DNA of 64,000 nucleotides from Lepturacanthus savala (Eukaryota > Chordata > Actinopteri > Scombriformes > Trichiuridae): positions 1,576,848 to 1,640,847 of the forward strand of contig CM060471.1 of the NCBI GenBank assembly GCA_030544235.1, read 5' to 3'. The first letter of the stretch is position 1; each line of letters opens with the position of its first letter. Below, piece by piece: positions 47,801 through 59,960 of this stretch. The position numbers were made by a program, and so were the translations under genes. Under the pieces are notes generated by a model. That model ran no database searches, had not been told where the DNA came from, and saw only the letters and a program-made list of their open reading frames with translations.

Positions 47801-48377
47801 GGACCTTCAGACAGGAGCCATCATTTGGGGCCCGGCTTTCTAGACTGAACTTTCTAGACACTGAAACTCTTCCACTGACACACTGGCTGCTGTTCAGTTG
47901 TTTCTTTCTGTGTTTGGGACAAATGTTTAAAATGGTCCAGTAGTCACACTCACCTGAGTAGTGAGTACTCACCCAATTTGCTGCAGTCCGAATAAACCTT
48001 TAAAGTATGATGTTCAACGAAATGTGTGAAAACCACAAAGTCTTTGGTTTTGACAGTTTGTCTCAGTAGATGTGACAATGATTTAATGAGGAAGAGAAGG
48101 TTTCTGATGGGAAACTGATTTTACTGTCACAAATATTTTATTATTGTCCTGAAGGAGGAAAACACTCATTCTATTGGTTTCTGATTTATGATCTATCATC
48201 GAGCTTCCCTGAGGTGTAATGGAATTATTGATGAGACAGCAATATAGAAACTTATGTTGCTGCTTAGGTCATTGACCTGAGCAGCTCATTTCAGGCCAAA
48301 AGACAAACTTTTAAATTGTTTTGAAACAATACACTTTCATGCCCATAAACTACATATGAGAAAGGTTCAGCTAGCCC

Positions 48378-48452
48378 CATGATGCCCTAGCTTATTTGGT
48401 CAAAGCACCTGTGTAGCAAACAGGAGGTCCTTGGTTCAAATCCCATCTATGT
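48378..48452 (+). repeat. tRNA-like sequence, likely SINE or pseudogene
   Basis: Contains a tagcttatttggtcaaagc A-box-like segment, a cctgt-gtagcaa-acagg anticodon arm and a ggttcaaatcc B-box. The acceptor and T stems pair poorly, so it is not a functional tRNA. Confidence 0.45.
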
Positions 48453-48699
48453 GCAAAGACTCTGACAGAGTCTGAGTTTGAACAATATTATAAGTTGATT
48501 TGAATAAGCAGCTGATCCTTTTGAATCAATGTGAATCTTTTCTGGCTGATGTGGAGCAGTGTGGACGTGTTTCCTTTAGATCCTTGTCTCTAATGTCATG
48601 TCTTTGTCCTGTTCAATAATCTGTTGATGGATTCTGTAACTTTCCTGAGCTTTATTGTTTTTGTGCTCTAACACAGTGTTTCTGTTAAAAAAAGTTCAT

Positions 48700-48705
48700 A
48701 ATAAA
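48700..48705 (+). terminator. candidate polyadenylation signal
   Basis: aataaa, 1.63 kb after the NLR stop codon; it is the first good match with the expected A/T-rich context, though its use is inferred. Confidence 0.4.
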
Positions 48706-48720
48706 GTTCATAACAAAAAA

Positions 48721-50489
48721 TAAGAAAAGGAGTGTGTACATTATTTAAACTCTCTGTTGATAGTGTAGAATAAACCTGAGCCAACATATGACATCAACTG
48801 GTCATTTAACTACTCCGATCTCTTTTTTATTGTCTAAGAATGTGATCAAATGCAGGTTTGGAGTTAACAAGACGTGGATTAAATGCTAATCAGGCTGCTG
48901 GTAAATGAATAACCAGTCCACATGTAGACACAATTCTCCTCTCTTCCGTCTCATAATTAGCAGCCAGTAGCTGCTGTTTATGACACAAAGTTTTTATTTC
49001 AACAACATACCCACCTTCAAGTGCAGCATGAGCCTCCTCTTGTTTTTTTTTCTTTTTTTTCTTTTTTCTTTTACTCACTCCTGACTCAGCTTGACACCAT
49101 CTCTTCATCCTCTTCATCCAACAGCCTGTCAGTCCAGCTGGCCACTGATTGGTCAGATGCTGAGTGCTGTCAATCATTGTGGCAGCATGTGCAGCACCGT
49201 GTCACATTACACTTTTCTTTTTTCTCTGTCTATAGGTGCTTCTCCACAGCCGTGAACTCTGTGTGCATTAGGGTTTGATTCATAGCAAAAGCTTCTTCAA
49301 AATTGAACTTTTCCTGGTGGTGCTGTTGTTCATCCTTTGAACATTTGGGTTCAAAGGGCAATAATGACGATAATTCACCAGTTACACAAAACTCACCTTT
49401 TATTCAGATTTCATTCATCTCCACTATGTCTATTATGACATAGTGTATGATTCAGTGCATGACAGGTAGTTTGCTAGCAAAGTTATATTTTGTTCAGCAT
49501 CTTAACTTCCCCCTTACATCATCATGTGATGTGTTTATTCCACAATCTTGTTGATGTGAGAAAGATTTTTATTTTGCTGCATCTCTTTCCAGAATTTATT
49601 TAGGTTTCCTAATTTGGGCCTTTTCAGCACCAGCCTTCTTTTTTTGTCTCTCTGTCTGAACTGAAACTATCTTGCACATGCTGTGTCACATCAATGACGT
49701 GATGCCACTGCTACTGGAGGTCCACTGGAGGCAGGAATGGACACCACCACAAATTAACTGAACACTGGCACAAAAACAGAAAAATTAACTGGCTCTCACA
49801 GCTCAAAAGACAGACCAGCCCACCGGGAACTGTCACTGGTGGCCACTGGGCTCAATACAAAAAAGAAAAAATGGTCTGATCCACCTGTGGCGGAAATAAA
49901 GCCAAGATCTGCTCATTATGGTTTCAGCTGACTGGTTAATATCCAAAGTAACATGGCTGATGGTATAGTAGATGATTCTTGGATCAACAGAAGTCACATC
50001 CTATATAACTGGGAATAAAACATCAGAAACAAGTTTATTACCCAGTTTACACGTATTGTGGTGCAATAAAAGAACAGCAAAACAAAACTAAACTCAATGT
50101 AATGCAACATAATTTAACTGAATATCACAATAACGTGCATCTTCTGGAATATCTACCTAAAGACCCTTCTATCAGCAGGAGTCTAAGTTGAAACATCCCT
50201 GCAGGAATGTTTCAAGTCAAGCTAGGTCAAGTTATTAATTCTCACTCATTTCTAACTAAAAATCATGAATTATTATGGTCCTGAAGGGTAAAACACAACA
50301 GCAAGTCAGAAAAAAACAAAAATCAGAAAAAAATACAACAGAAAAATCTGAATACACAACAGTAAATCTGATATATATTGCCAAATTCATCCTGCACATA
50401 GTAGGATTCATCTACACTTTTCAATGGGCCAATCAGGTCCCTCCCAACATGTGGTTCTGTCTGTTCTACTGTTTCTACTACTCTGGGAC
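48721..50489. other. gene-free sequence
   Basis: No recognised gene. The minus-strand open frame 48890-49177 passes through an oligo-T/C tract (49041-49073) and shows no known domain. Confidence 0.4.
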
Positions 50490-50705
50490 TTTTCTTTGTG
50501 GAGTTTCATGTTCTCTCTGTGTCTGGTGGGTTTTCTCCAGGTTCTCCAGCTTCCTCCCACAGTCCAAACACATGCTGAGGTTAACTGGAGACTCTAAATT
50601 TCCCATAGGTGTGAGTGTGTGAGTGAATGGTGTGTGTGCACTGGGATTGGCTCCAGCCTACAATGTGAACCTATTGAGGAATAAGTGGGTATAGAAAATA
50701 GAATG
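50490..50705 (-). repeat. teleost dispersed repeat, copy 2 (opposite to 33545-33850)
   Basis: Reverse complement matches copy 1: the gaggaataagtgggtatag end at about 50678-50696 and the cctcccacagtccaaacac segment near 50552-50570. It is shorter than copy 1. Confidence 0.8.
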
Positions 50706-52159
<1,454 letters not shown>

Positions 52160-52880
52160 TCACCGGCCACTTTATTAGGTACACCTGTCCAACTGCTTGT
52201 TAACACTTAATTTCTAATCAGCCAATCACCAGCATCAGTATGGGGAAGAAAGGTGATTTGAGTGACTTTGAACGTGGCATGGTTGTTGGTGCCAGAAGGG
52301 CTGGTCTGAGTATTTCAGAAACTGCTGATCTACTGGGATTTTCACGCACAACCATCTCTAAGGTTTACAGAGAATGGTCCGAAAAAGAAAAAATATCCAG
52401 TGAGCGGCAGTTCTGTGGGCAGAAATGCCTTGTTGATGCCAGAGGTCAGAGGAGAATGGCCAGACTGGTTCGAGCTGATAGAAAGGCAACAGTGACTCAA
52501 ATAACCACCCGTTACAACCAAGGTAGGCAGAAGAGCATCTCTGAACGCACAGTACGTTGAACTTTGAGGCAGATGGGCTACAGCAGCAGAAGACCACGTC
52601 GGGTGGCACTCCTTTCAGCTAAGAACAGGAAACTGAGGCTACAATTTGCACAAGCTCATCGAAATTGGACAATAGAAGATTGGAAAAACGTTGCCTGGTC
52701 TGATGAGTCTCGATTTCTGCTGCGACATTCGGATGGTAGGGTCAGAATTTGGCGTCAACAACATGAAAGCATGGATCCATCCTGCCTTGTATCAACAGTT
52801 CAGGGTGGTGGTGGTGGTGTAATGGTGTGGGGAATATTTTCTTGGTTCTATTTGGGCCCCTTGGTACCAATTGAGCATCG

Positions 52881-52996
52881 TTGCAACGCCACAGCCTACC
52901 TGAGTATTGTTGCAACGCCACAGTCTACCTGAGTATTGTTGCAACGCCACAGACTACCTGAGTATTGTTGCAACGCCACAGACTACCTGAGTATTG
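52881..52996 (+). repeat. 29-bp tandem repeat, four units, inside the transposase gene
   Basis: Units start at 52881, 52910, 52939 and 52968 (ttgcaacgccacag...ctacctgagtatt). Related Tc1 copies are expected to have one. Three extra units add 87 bp, a multiple of three, but the unit itself is not, so reading passes through all frames and meets TGA at 52930-52932. Confidence 0.95.
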
Positions 52997-53152
52997 TTGC
53001 TGACCATGTCCATCCCTTTATGACCACAATGTACCCAATTTCTGATGGCTACTTTCAGCAGGATAATGCGCCATGTAATAAAGCTGGAATCATCTCAGAC
53101 TGGTTTCTTGATCAAATGGCCTCCACAGTCACCAGATCTCAATCCAATAGAG

Positions 53153-53354
53153 CACGTGTCAAGCTCCAGTCCTGGAGGGCCGGTGTGGGTGCAGGTTTTT
53201 GTTCCAACCAAGGAGCTACACACCTGTTTCTACTAATCAGCCACTACAGCCCTTGCTAAGGACCTTCATTAGTAGAATCAGGTGTGGTACTGCTTGGTTT
53301 GAACAAAAGCCTGCACCCACACCGGGCCTCCAGGACTGCAGTTTGACACCCCTG
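53153..53354. mobile_element. hAT MITE in the Tc1 transposase
   Basis: Left end cacgtgtcaagctccag, right end ctgcagtttgacacccctg, with long imperfect inverted arms (tcctggaggg... / ...cctccagga). Perfect 8-bp duplication caatagag (53145-53152 and 53355-53362). Confidence 0.92.
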
Positions 53355-53586
53355 CAATAGAGCATCTTTGGGATGTGGTAGAACGGGAGATTCGCATCAT
53401 GGATGTGCAGCCGACAAATCTGCACCAACTGTGTGATGCCATCATGTCAATATGGACCAAACTCTCTGAGGAATGCTTCCAGCACCTTGTTGAATCTATG
53501 CCACAAAGAATTGAGGCAGTTCTGAAGGCAAAAGGGGGTCCAACCCATTACTAGCATGGTGTACCTAATAAAGTGGCCGGTGAGTG

Positions 53587-54047
53587 TATATATAATGTTA
53601 CCCTAAAACCTTCACAGTACATCTATGTATGTTATTAAAATCCTCAGACATTAGATTCAAGATTCAAAGTTCACTTTATTGTCATTTCACTCCACATTTA
53701 CATTCAGTCTGAAATTAAATTGCTTCTCATCATTGACATTACATTAAAAGAAAATGGTGATTAAATGATTACTAAAAGTTTCTATCTATATAAAAATATA
53801 TTTTCAATCACAGATTTAAAAACAGTATTTCACAGTATTAATAACCAAATAATTTCAGAGGTTCAATGTCTCCAATCCAGTGTTGTTTAAAGTAATTCAG
53901 ACATGTCCTTAAATCAGTTCAAACCTTGTCCTTGGTTCTTGTCCAGCTGGGGGGGTGGTGTGTGTTTGGGGGGTTCAGGGTGTCAATGAATGTGTGTGTG
54001 GGGGGATTCAGTCCACTTGAAGCCCTACAGCTTGTAAAACCTGTTGA
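53587..54047. other. gene-free sequence, probably LINE-derived
   Basis: Contains ttcaaagttcactttattgtc near 53668, typical of fish LINE 3' ends, and leads into an RT remnant on the minus strand. Confidence 0.4.
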
Positions 54048-54305
54048 TCATAGTGAAGGGTGGAGTGGGTCTTTGATGGTCGAGGTAGCTGTGTAAATGC
54101 ATTGCTGGTGGTAGAGCGCCATCAGGATGAGACAGCAGCAGCAACGGTTCTGTAGGCAGTCTTCATCAGTCCTGATTGGCTGTCTTTGTTGTCCATGGAA
54201 ACTGCAGCTCCTGAACCAGGAAGTGATGTTGTAGGTCAGGATGCTGTCAGTGGAGCCGCTGTAGAAGGTGGTAAAGTGAGCAGACCAGTTACTATCAATG
54301 ACCAT
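54048..54305 (-). pseudogene. Rex1/CR1-like LINE reverse transcriptase C-terminal fragment
   Basis: Minus frame reads HFTTFYSGSTDSILTYNITS, then WFRSCSFHGQQRQPIRTD and IKDPLHPSL. This resembles the region after the RT core in Rex1-like elements (FYRxxIESILTxxITxWYGN ... KDPSHPS). Frame breaks occur in between. Confidence 0.65.
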
Positions 54306-54654
54306 AAAAATTCTTTAGTGATATTACAGTGTAGATGCATTAACTGGAAAAACACAACAACCAAGCAGATTATAAAATGACTAATCAGTCTTACTTGTTC
54401 TCTACTCCTGCTCCTTGTTTTATCTACCGTATTTTCACGACTATAAGGCGCATATAAAAGTCTTAGATTTTTTTCAAAATGTGCGGTGCGCCCTATAGTG
54501 CAGTGCGCCTTATGTGCGGACGTATTAGAGACCACCACGAAGAGGACGTAGTAGAGAACATGTGAACGTTAAAGGGGATGTGTGGGCGTGGATTGTGTAT
54601 AAAAGAACAGGTATGTGCTTTATGCAGAACATTGTTTTTTTAACAACACTAAAA

Positions 54655-55735
54655 ATGGCAAAGAGACACGCGTACGAAGTTCAGTTTAAGCTGAAGGCTA
54701 TCAGCTATGCTGTAGAATATGGGAATCGAGCCGCCGCGAGAGAATATAAAATTAACGAGTCGATGATTCGCAAGTGGAGGAAGCTGGAAAATGAGCTCCG
54801 ACAGGCGAAGAAGACTCAGCTGAGTTTCCGCGGACATAAAGCGAGGTGGCCAGAGTTGGAGGAGAGACTCGAGCAATGGATCGTTGAGCAAAGAGCGAGT
54901 GGAAGGAGCGTTTCGACTGTCGCCATCCGACTCAGAGCAGCAACGATAGCGGAGGAAATGAAAATTGAACATTTTCAAGGAGGTCCGTCTTGGTGCTGGC
55001 GTTTTATGAAACGGTGCCATTTTTCCATCCGCACCAGAACTACGGTAGCGCAGCAACTTCCAGCGGATTATTCTGAAAAGATGTGACAGACTCACGAGGG
55101 GGACCCAAGAGCGAGTAGTGGAGAATTGAATTTTATTGCAAAAAAGGAATAAGGGGTCTTGGCTCGGGGAGAGGGACACGGGATTGGTCAGCGTGGGAGG
55201 CAGAGTGGAAGGCAGGGGTGGCTTGGAGCTGGAGGGTGGCTGAGAGAGTGGAGGGCAGAGGTGGCTGGAAAACTGGAAGGCAGACGAGGATGATCCTGAG
55301 AGACAAGAAAGGAGGGTTGGTTAAACTGGTCAAAAACAAGGTAGCCGTTTCTATGTAGATACCGCTGAGGAGCCGAAGTTCGCACCACGGAGGGTTGACA
55401 ACAATCTGGCGAGGAGTGGTGGAAAAGCCAGTGCTAATATACTGCAGAGGGGATGAGCTGATGGATGGCAGGTGTGGAGGCTGAGGGAGTTGATGAGCTG
55501 ATGGCAGGCAGGTGTGGAGGAATCCAAGAGCTGAGTGTGAGTGACAAGGAGGCCACGCCCACGCCGGCACACAGACACACAAACACAGGGAGAGACAGGG
55601 AAACACAAGGGAGAAGGGGGAAGACAAAAGAGGGAGGTACAGCCACAACTGTGACAAAAGATGGCGAATTTTCGGTCCTACTGCGAGAAGCACATCGCCG
55701 ACAAGCGCATCCAGCCGATCTCCCGATCTATTTTT
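54655..55735 (+). pseudogene. pogo-like transposase N-terminal part, interrupted
   Basis: Reads MAKRHAYEVQFKLKAISYAV (first HTH), REYKINESMIRKWRKLENEL, then RWPELEERLEQWIVEQRASG (second HTH) and IEHFQGGPSWCWRFMKR. It is then cut at SEKM by the solo LTR (55082-55656). After the LTR the same protein resumes as ANFRSYCEKHIADKRIQPI and stops at 55735. The DDE/D catalytic region expected next is absent. Confidence 0.88.
55082..55656 (-). mobile_element. solo LTR, 575 bp
   Basis: On the minus strand it runs TGTCACAG...CTGTCACA, TG to CA, with a TATA-like agtatatta near 55437 and an aataaa near 55130-55136 (minus strand). Flanked by a perfect 5-bp duplication aaaga (55077-55081 and 55657-55661). 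A solo LTR forms by recombination between the two LTRs of a full element. The several open frames in 55133-55693 are within it and are not genes. Confidence 0.92.
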
Positions 55736-55959
55736 TAAATACGCACACTTCTCTCACTCGTCTGCTTGTGTGTGTTGTTGTAAGGCAGACGCACGTAGTA
55801 GAGGACGTGTATATAAAACCCGCGCCCTATCGTCAGGTGCGCCTTATGTGTGTGTTAAATACAGGAATGGCACACGTAACTGAGACTGCGCCTTTTAGTA
55901 CGGTGCGCCTTATGGTCGTGAAAATACGGTACAATAAGTCAATGTGGTCATCAGCTGGA

Positions 55960-56759
55960 TTTGGCACAACATGAACTTGTCAGCAGCACTTAAAGACAAA
56001 AAAATAAAACATTTAGTGTTAATGTTTGCAGGTATGACAGTATTTGGTGATAGTCTGAAATGAGTCCTACTTTTGGCTTTTTCAAGAGAGATGCCCCCGC
56101 CTTCGTTGAGTTTTTGGGACAAATGTATGACACGCTTGACGGATGAGCCTCACTGCACAGTGTCTGCTCTGTGTGGGTAATACAGCTTGAGCAGACACCG
56201 GTAATGCTTCTCTGGATATTTCTTCTCAGAAAAGCGCGTAAATCGGATGACGGCTGGTTTCCCGACAGTGTGATTCTGGATGAAGCCTATGTCATTCTGG
56301 ATGGCAATGCTGTTGTCTTCTGGCTTCAGCACCATAACACACATGGATCGAAAGGCCGGGGTGTCAGGTCTATGCAAATACTTCTCAGGCAAGACTGACA
56401 TCCAAATGTTCTCAGCATCGTCAGCCATGTCGAGGAGTTGGCTCATGGGAAGACTCATTTTCGTCAGTCTGGAGAAAGACGACTGTGCCCCTGACTGACC
56501 TCTGTTTTTAGAGTAGGCCTGCATAATCATCTCCACACGTTCTTTAGCGTCCTTCGTGGCTTCTTCTTGCACACCTCCTTGATGACCAAGTTAAGCAACT
56601 CGGTCATCTCGTGTTCCGGCTTTGAAATGTAGGACATCATGTACATAATGCAACTAAAGTCGTCAAGTACATACTGGATGTCCATATTAGCCTTCCACGC
56701 GTGCAACAAATGTGGGTTGTACGCATTAACCCACGCGTCCTTGGGGTCACGCTTTAACA
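55960..56759 (-). pseudogene. Helitron Rep/helicase-type protein remnant
   Basis: Minus-strand frames read LKRDPKDAWVNAYNPHLLHA, NMDIQYVLDDFSCIMYMMSY and ISKPEHEMTELLNL. They continue with SLPMSQLLDMADDAENIW, VGKPAVIRFTRFSEKKYP and CLLKLYYPHRAD. This resembles the segment between the Rep domain and the PIF1 helicase of vertebrate Helitrons. The reading frame changes near 56560. A hAT element splits it at 56760; the upstream part resumes at 59434. Confidence 0.7.
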
Positions 56760-59425
56760 CACGTGTCAAACTCAAGGCCCGCGGGCCAGATGTGGCCCGC
56801 CATGTCATTTTATGTGGCCCGCGAGAGCTTAAAAGTTTTGAGTGTCTAAAAATAAATACCAAAAAATAAATGAAGATCGTGCTTTGACAGAAAACTACAT
56901 ATCATCTTTCTACAAGAAAGATGGGAAGGCGAATACTTGTTTGTGCTTCAAGGAGAAAGGCCGGTATGTCTTTTGTGTTACGAGGTGGCGTCGGTTGTCA
57001 AAGAGTACAATTTGCGTCGACATTTTGACACCAAGCACGGAGCTAAGTACGCTAAAGTTAGCCTTCAAGAAAAGCAACAAATTGCCCAAGAATTAAAAGG
57101 CAAACTGCGGTCGCAGCAGAATATGTTCACGAAATCCACAGCCAAAAGCGAAGCCGCAGTGAAAGCTAGCTTCATTGTGGCTGAAGAAATCGCCCACGCT
57201 TCAAAGTCTTTTTCGGAGGGAGCGTTTTTGAAGCGGTGCATGCTGAAGGTCTGTGAGCAGGTGTGTCCCGACCAGGTACAGACTTTTAAAAATGTCAGTT
57301 TATCGAGAAACACCATCACGGACCGAGTGAAGGAACTAGCAGAAAATCTTACAACACAGTTGACCGAGGAGACACGCAGCTACATGGCTTTTTCATTAGC
57401 TGTTGATGAAAGCACAGATAACACCGATACAGCGCAGTTATCAATTTTTATTAGAGGCGTTAAGTCGGACCTCTCCACCACTGAGGAGCTGTTGGATGTG
57501 GCTGCAATGCATGGGACCACAACAGGACAGGACATTTTTGATGCGGTGGAGAAGTCCGTAAGTAAGAATGCATTGCCCTGGGAAAACTTGGTGGGATTAA
57601 CTACAGACGGTGCACCGGCAATGTGTGGAGGAAAAGCGGGCTTGGTTGGACTAATGAAGGGGAAAATGCGAAAAATGAACTGTCACACGCCTCTGATAAC
57701 GTATCATTGCATTATCCATCAAGAAGCTTTGTGTGGGAAGGTGTTGGGGATGGAGGACATTGTGACCACAGTCATGAAAACGGTGAACTTCATTCGGGCG
57801 CGTGGCCTGAATCACCGTCAGTTCCAGCAGTTTTTGCTTGAGATGGGCTCTGAACACGGGGATGTGCCGTACCATACAGAAGTGCGATGGCTGAGTAGAA
57901 GCAAAGTCCTCAAGCGATTTTTTGAGCTCAGGGAAGACATTGCTCTTTTTATGCAGAGTAAAGGGAAACTCATGTCTGAACTATCAGATCCAAAGTGGCT
58001 GTGTGACTTTGCTGTGTTGGGTGACATAACCGACCATCTCGCACAGCTGAATCAGAAGCTGCAGGGACGCAAACAAGTCATCAAGCAGATGTCCGACACG
58101 ATTACAGCTTTCCAGCGTAAATTGGACTTATGGATGTGGCAAGTGAAACAGGACAATCTGGTCCACTTTCCTGTTTGTCAGAGCATGTCAGCCTCATTTC
58201 CCGAGACTTTTTCATGTGCTCAGTTGGCTACCAAACTGAGCTGGTTAAAGACTGAGTTTGATCAGCGCTTCTCTGACTTCAGAGCACAACAGTCTGGCTT
58301 TGATATCTTTGCCAATCCTTTCACCACCGATGTCTGCACTGCACCCCAACACCTTCAGATGGAGCTAATTGAGCTTCAAAGCGACAGTGGCCTGAGAGCA
58401 AAGTTCCAGGATGCTGCAATCCAGGACTTTTACCGTCTGCTGCCCCCTGGTTTGATGCCACAGCTTCGACTTCATGCTGCCTGTGTTCTGTCCATGTTTG
58501 GGAGCACCTATCTGTGCGAACAGTTTTTTTCCATAATGAATCTGAACAAAAACAAGCACAGATCACGCCTCACGGATGACAACCTCCATGCTGTTCTACG
58601 CATCGCCTCAGCACAGGACCTAAAACCAGACATTGACACACTGGCAACAGGAAAACGGTGTCAGACATCTGGTCAGAAAACACACTGGTAAGCATTTTTT
58701 AAAAACCTAATTAAAATATAATAAAATGTAATTCAACCAAGAAGAAGAACAATTAAACTGTGTGCAATTTAATGATTATGCTTGCATTTTGTTTTGTGTT
58801 TATCATTTTCAGAACATGATCAATCGATAGTAGAGAGAGAATCCACTTGGTGTGTTCAAGGACAGGCAGCATCTCCTCATCAAAGACTAACTGAAAAACT
58901 TGACCAATATAGTTGTGAACTGAGTCAACCTTTATTTTGGTATTTTTAGTTGATTACATATTATTTATGTGTAGCTGCTGTTGTAATTATTTAATGTTTG
59001 CAAGTCTTATCTGTGTATGCAGACAAATTGTTGTCATCAAACCATCAGTTGGATGCAAGGCTGTGTGCAGCCTTTTTTGTATGCTACATGTGTCATACAT
59101 GTTCTTTGCAGCTCAGTTTTGTTATTTTTCTTTATTCACGTGGACAGTTTGATCCTTCATTAATGGAGTTGGGTGGGTTTTCATAAGCTGACAACATTTA
59201 AAAGGATTTATGTTAGAGCAACAAGAAAACATGTTTTCTATGCAACTGTAATTGTCACTTGAATAAGTTCTAATAAATAATCAGTTATTTAACATTAAGG
59301 AGTAGTTACATTTATTTTACATTACATTCAATCACACTTAGGTACATTTATAAGTTACATCTGGCCCTTTGAGGACAGCCGTTATGCTGATGTGGCCCTC
59401 AGTGAAAATGAGTTTGACACCCCTG
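56760..59425 (+). mobile_element. hAT (Charlie-like, GTF2IRD2-type) transposon, nearly intact
   Basis: A 2666-bp element. Left end cacgtgtcaaactcaaggc, right end gagtttgacacccctg, with a perfect 8-bp duplication ctttaaca (56752-56759 and 59426-59433). Carries one transposase gene with a 584-codon open frame. It inserted in a Helitron remnant. It is the best-preserved DNA transposon in the window. Confidence 0.95.
56842..58691 (+). CDS. hAT transposase (BED finger, DDE, dimerisation domain), one N-terminal frameshift
   Basis: An open frame runs from 56937 to 58691. It encodes GERPVCLLCYE with H and H at residues 29 and 34 (BED finger C-x2-C...H-x4-H), a FSLAVDESTDNTDTAQL catalytic-Asp region and VGLTTDGAPAMCGGK (second Asp region). 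It continues with CIIHQEALCGK, HTEVRWLSRSKVLKRFFEL and the C-terminal dimerisation domain STYLCEQFFSIMNLNKNKH with RSRLTDDNLHAVLRIA. The start is probably MSKNKYQKINEDR at 56842, but that is in another frame; a shift near 56880 is needed to join the two. The family is a cut-and-paste transposase related to the domesticated GTF2IRD2 and EPM2AIP1 genes. Activity cannot be judged from sequence. Confidence 0.85.
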
Positions 59426-59433
59426 CTTTAACA

Positions 59434-59492
59434 TGACCACCATTCCAGAGACAAGACCGTACACGTTGTCTCTGTACTCCTTAGGAGTCATG
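59434..59492 (-). pseudogene. Helitron remnant, part upstream of the hAT insertion
   Basis: Minus frame reads MTPKEYRDNVYGLVSGMVVM and continues across the hAT target duplication into LKRDPKDAWVN at 56759. This shows the hAT element split a continuous coding sequence. Confidence 0.65.
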
Positions 59493-59960
59493 TTAGTACC
59501 TTATCACAGCCGCCAGATACTTAGAAACGCTGACATCTGTGGACTCATCAAGGAGGAGGCTGAAATGCTTGTCACTCACATCTGCAACCAACTTTTGTAG
59601 AAGGTATGGTGCTAGAACACCATTAATCATTACTGTGTACTTTGTCCTGTGCATTCTGAAGTTGGTAGCAGCAGTGGAGTCTGAAAAAGCAGCTTTACAT
59701 GCTTCCCCAATGTGATCGCATGCCAGTTTGGAACAGTGTTTAGCAATAGCTAATGCCATGATGGCTTAAGCCTTTTTTGCTGAGTCATTTTTTTAACTAT
59801 TAATGGTAGCTTGCTTTGGGTGGAACTGTTATAAGGCTTTGCCTTTTGAGTGTGTTTTTGAGTTACTAAGTGTTTTTTAACGTCACAAAGTTTGAACGAT
59901 ACGTTCACGTCAGTCTCCAACAACTCTAGAAAACTACTAACACCAGAAAAGTCGCTAGAT
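59493..59960 (-). pseudogene. hAT (zinc-finger/ZMYM-like) transposase fragment
   Basis: Minus frame 59493-59759 reads FRMHRTKYTVMINGVLAPYL, then DKHFSLLLDESTDVSVSKYL, the first catalytic Asp region of another hAT subfamily. Out-of-frame sequence to about 59960 reads VKKHLVTQKHTQKAK, the preceding N-terminal zinc-finger region. A different subfamily from the 56760 element. Confidence 0.7.

Larger units (their letters stand above)
47072..48720 (+). other. probable 3' UTR of the NLR gene
   Basis: No other coding region is visible. It contains the dispersed repeat copy at 47690-47800 and a tRNA-like stretch near 48380. A polyadenylation signal aataaa occurs at 48700-48705, followed by a second aaagttcataac. 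The length of about 1.6 kb is plausible, but the transcript end is inferred. Confidence 0.5.
52240..53554 (+). pseudogene. Tc1-family transposase, broken
   Basis: Starts MGKKGDLSDFERGMVVGARR with the paired-like HTH (ISETADLLGFSRTTISKVYR). It is open to TGA at 52558-52560, where an Arg codon would be expected (SERTVR*). The same frame continues through the second HTH and the first catalytic Asp in WSDESRFLL, and VMVWGIFSW. The second Asp lies in GYFQQDNAPC and the Glu in SPDLNPIEH. The MITE enters exactly at the NPIE codons (53145-53152 duplicated at 53355-53362). The C-terminus resumes as LWDVVEREIRIMDVQP and ends at GPTHY near 53554. Confidence 0.92.
54427..55929 (+). mobile_element. pogo-like (Tc1/mariner superfamily) element carrying a solo LTR
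   Basis: Termini ccgtattttcacgactataa and the complementary end at 55929, flanked by TA on both sides (54425-54426, 55930-55931). The transposase starts at 54655 and is interrupted at 55082 by a solo LTR with a 5-bp duplication. Even without the LTR the catalytic domain is missing, because the interior is deleted after about 55735. Related to the copy at 15540-16338. Confidence 0.92.

Noticed and set aside
48890..49177. Minus-strand 95-codon open frame with a poly-Lys run
   Set aside because: Lys run comes from an oligo-T/C tract and no domain or splice context supports a gene.
52881..52996. CRISPR-like array (four direct 29-bp repeats)
   Set aside because: Repeats are contiguous with no spacers, inside a Tc1 transposase gene in an animal genome; it is a slippage expansion.
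54649..55179. 176-codon minus-strand open frame
   Set aside because: It is antisense to the pogo-like transposase.
55133..55693. 186-codon minus-strand open frame and other frames nearby
   Set aside because: They lie inside the solo LTR 55082-55656 and have no domain; the LTR contains no gene.
56527..56862. 111-codon minus-strand open frame as one protein
   Set aside because: It is a chimera: the first third is the end of the hAT element (56760-56862) and only the rest is Helitron-derived.
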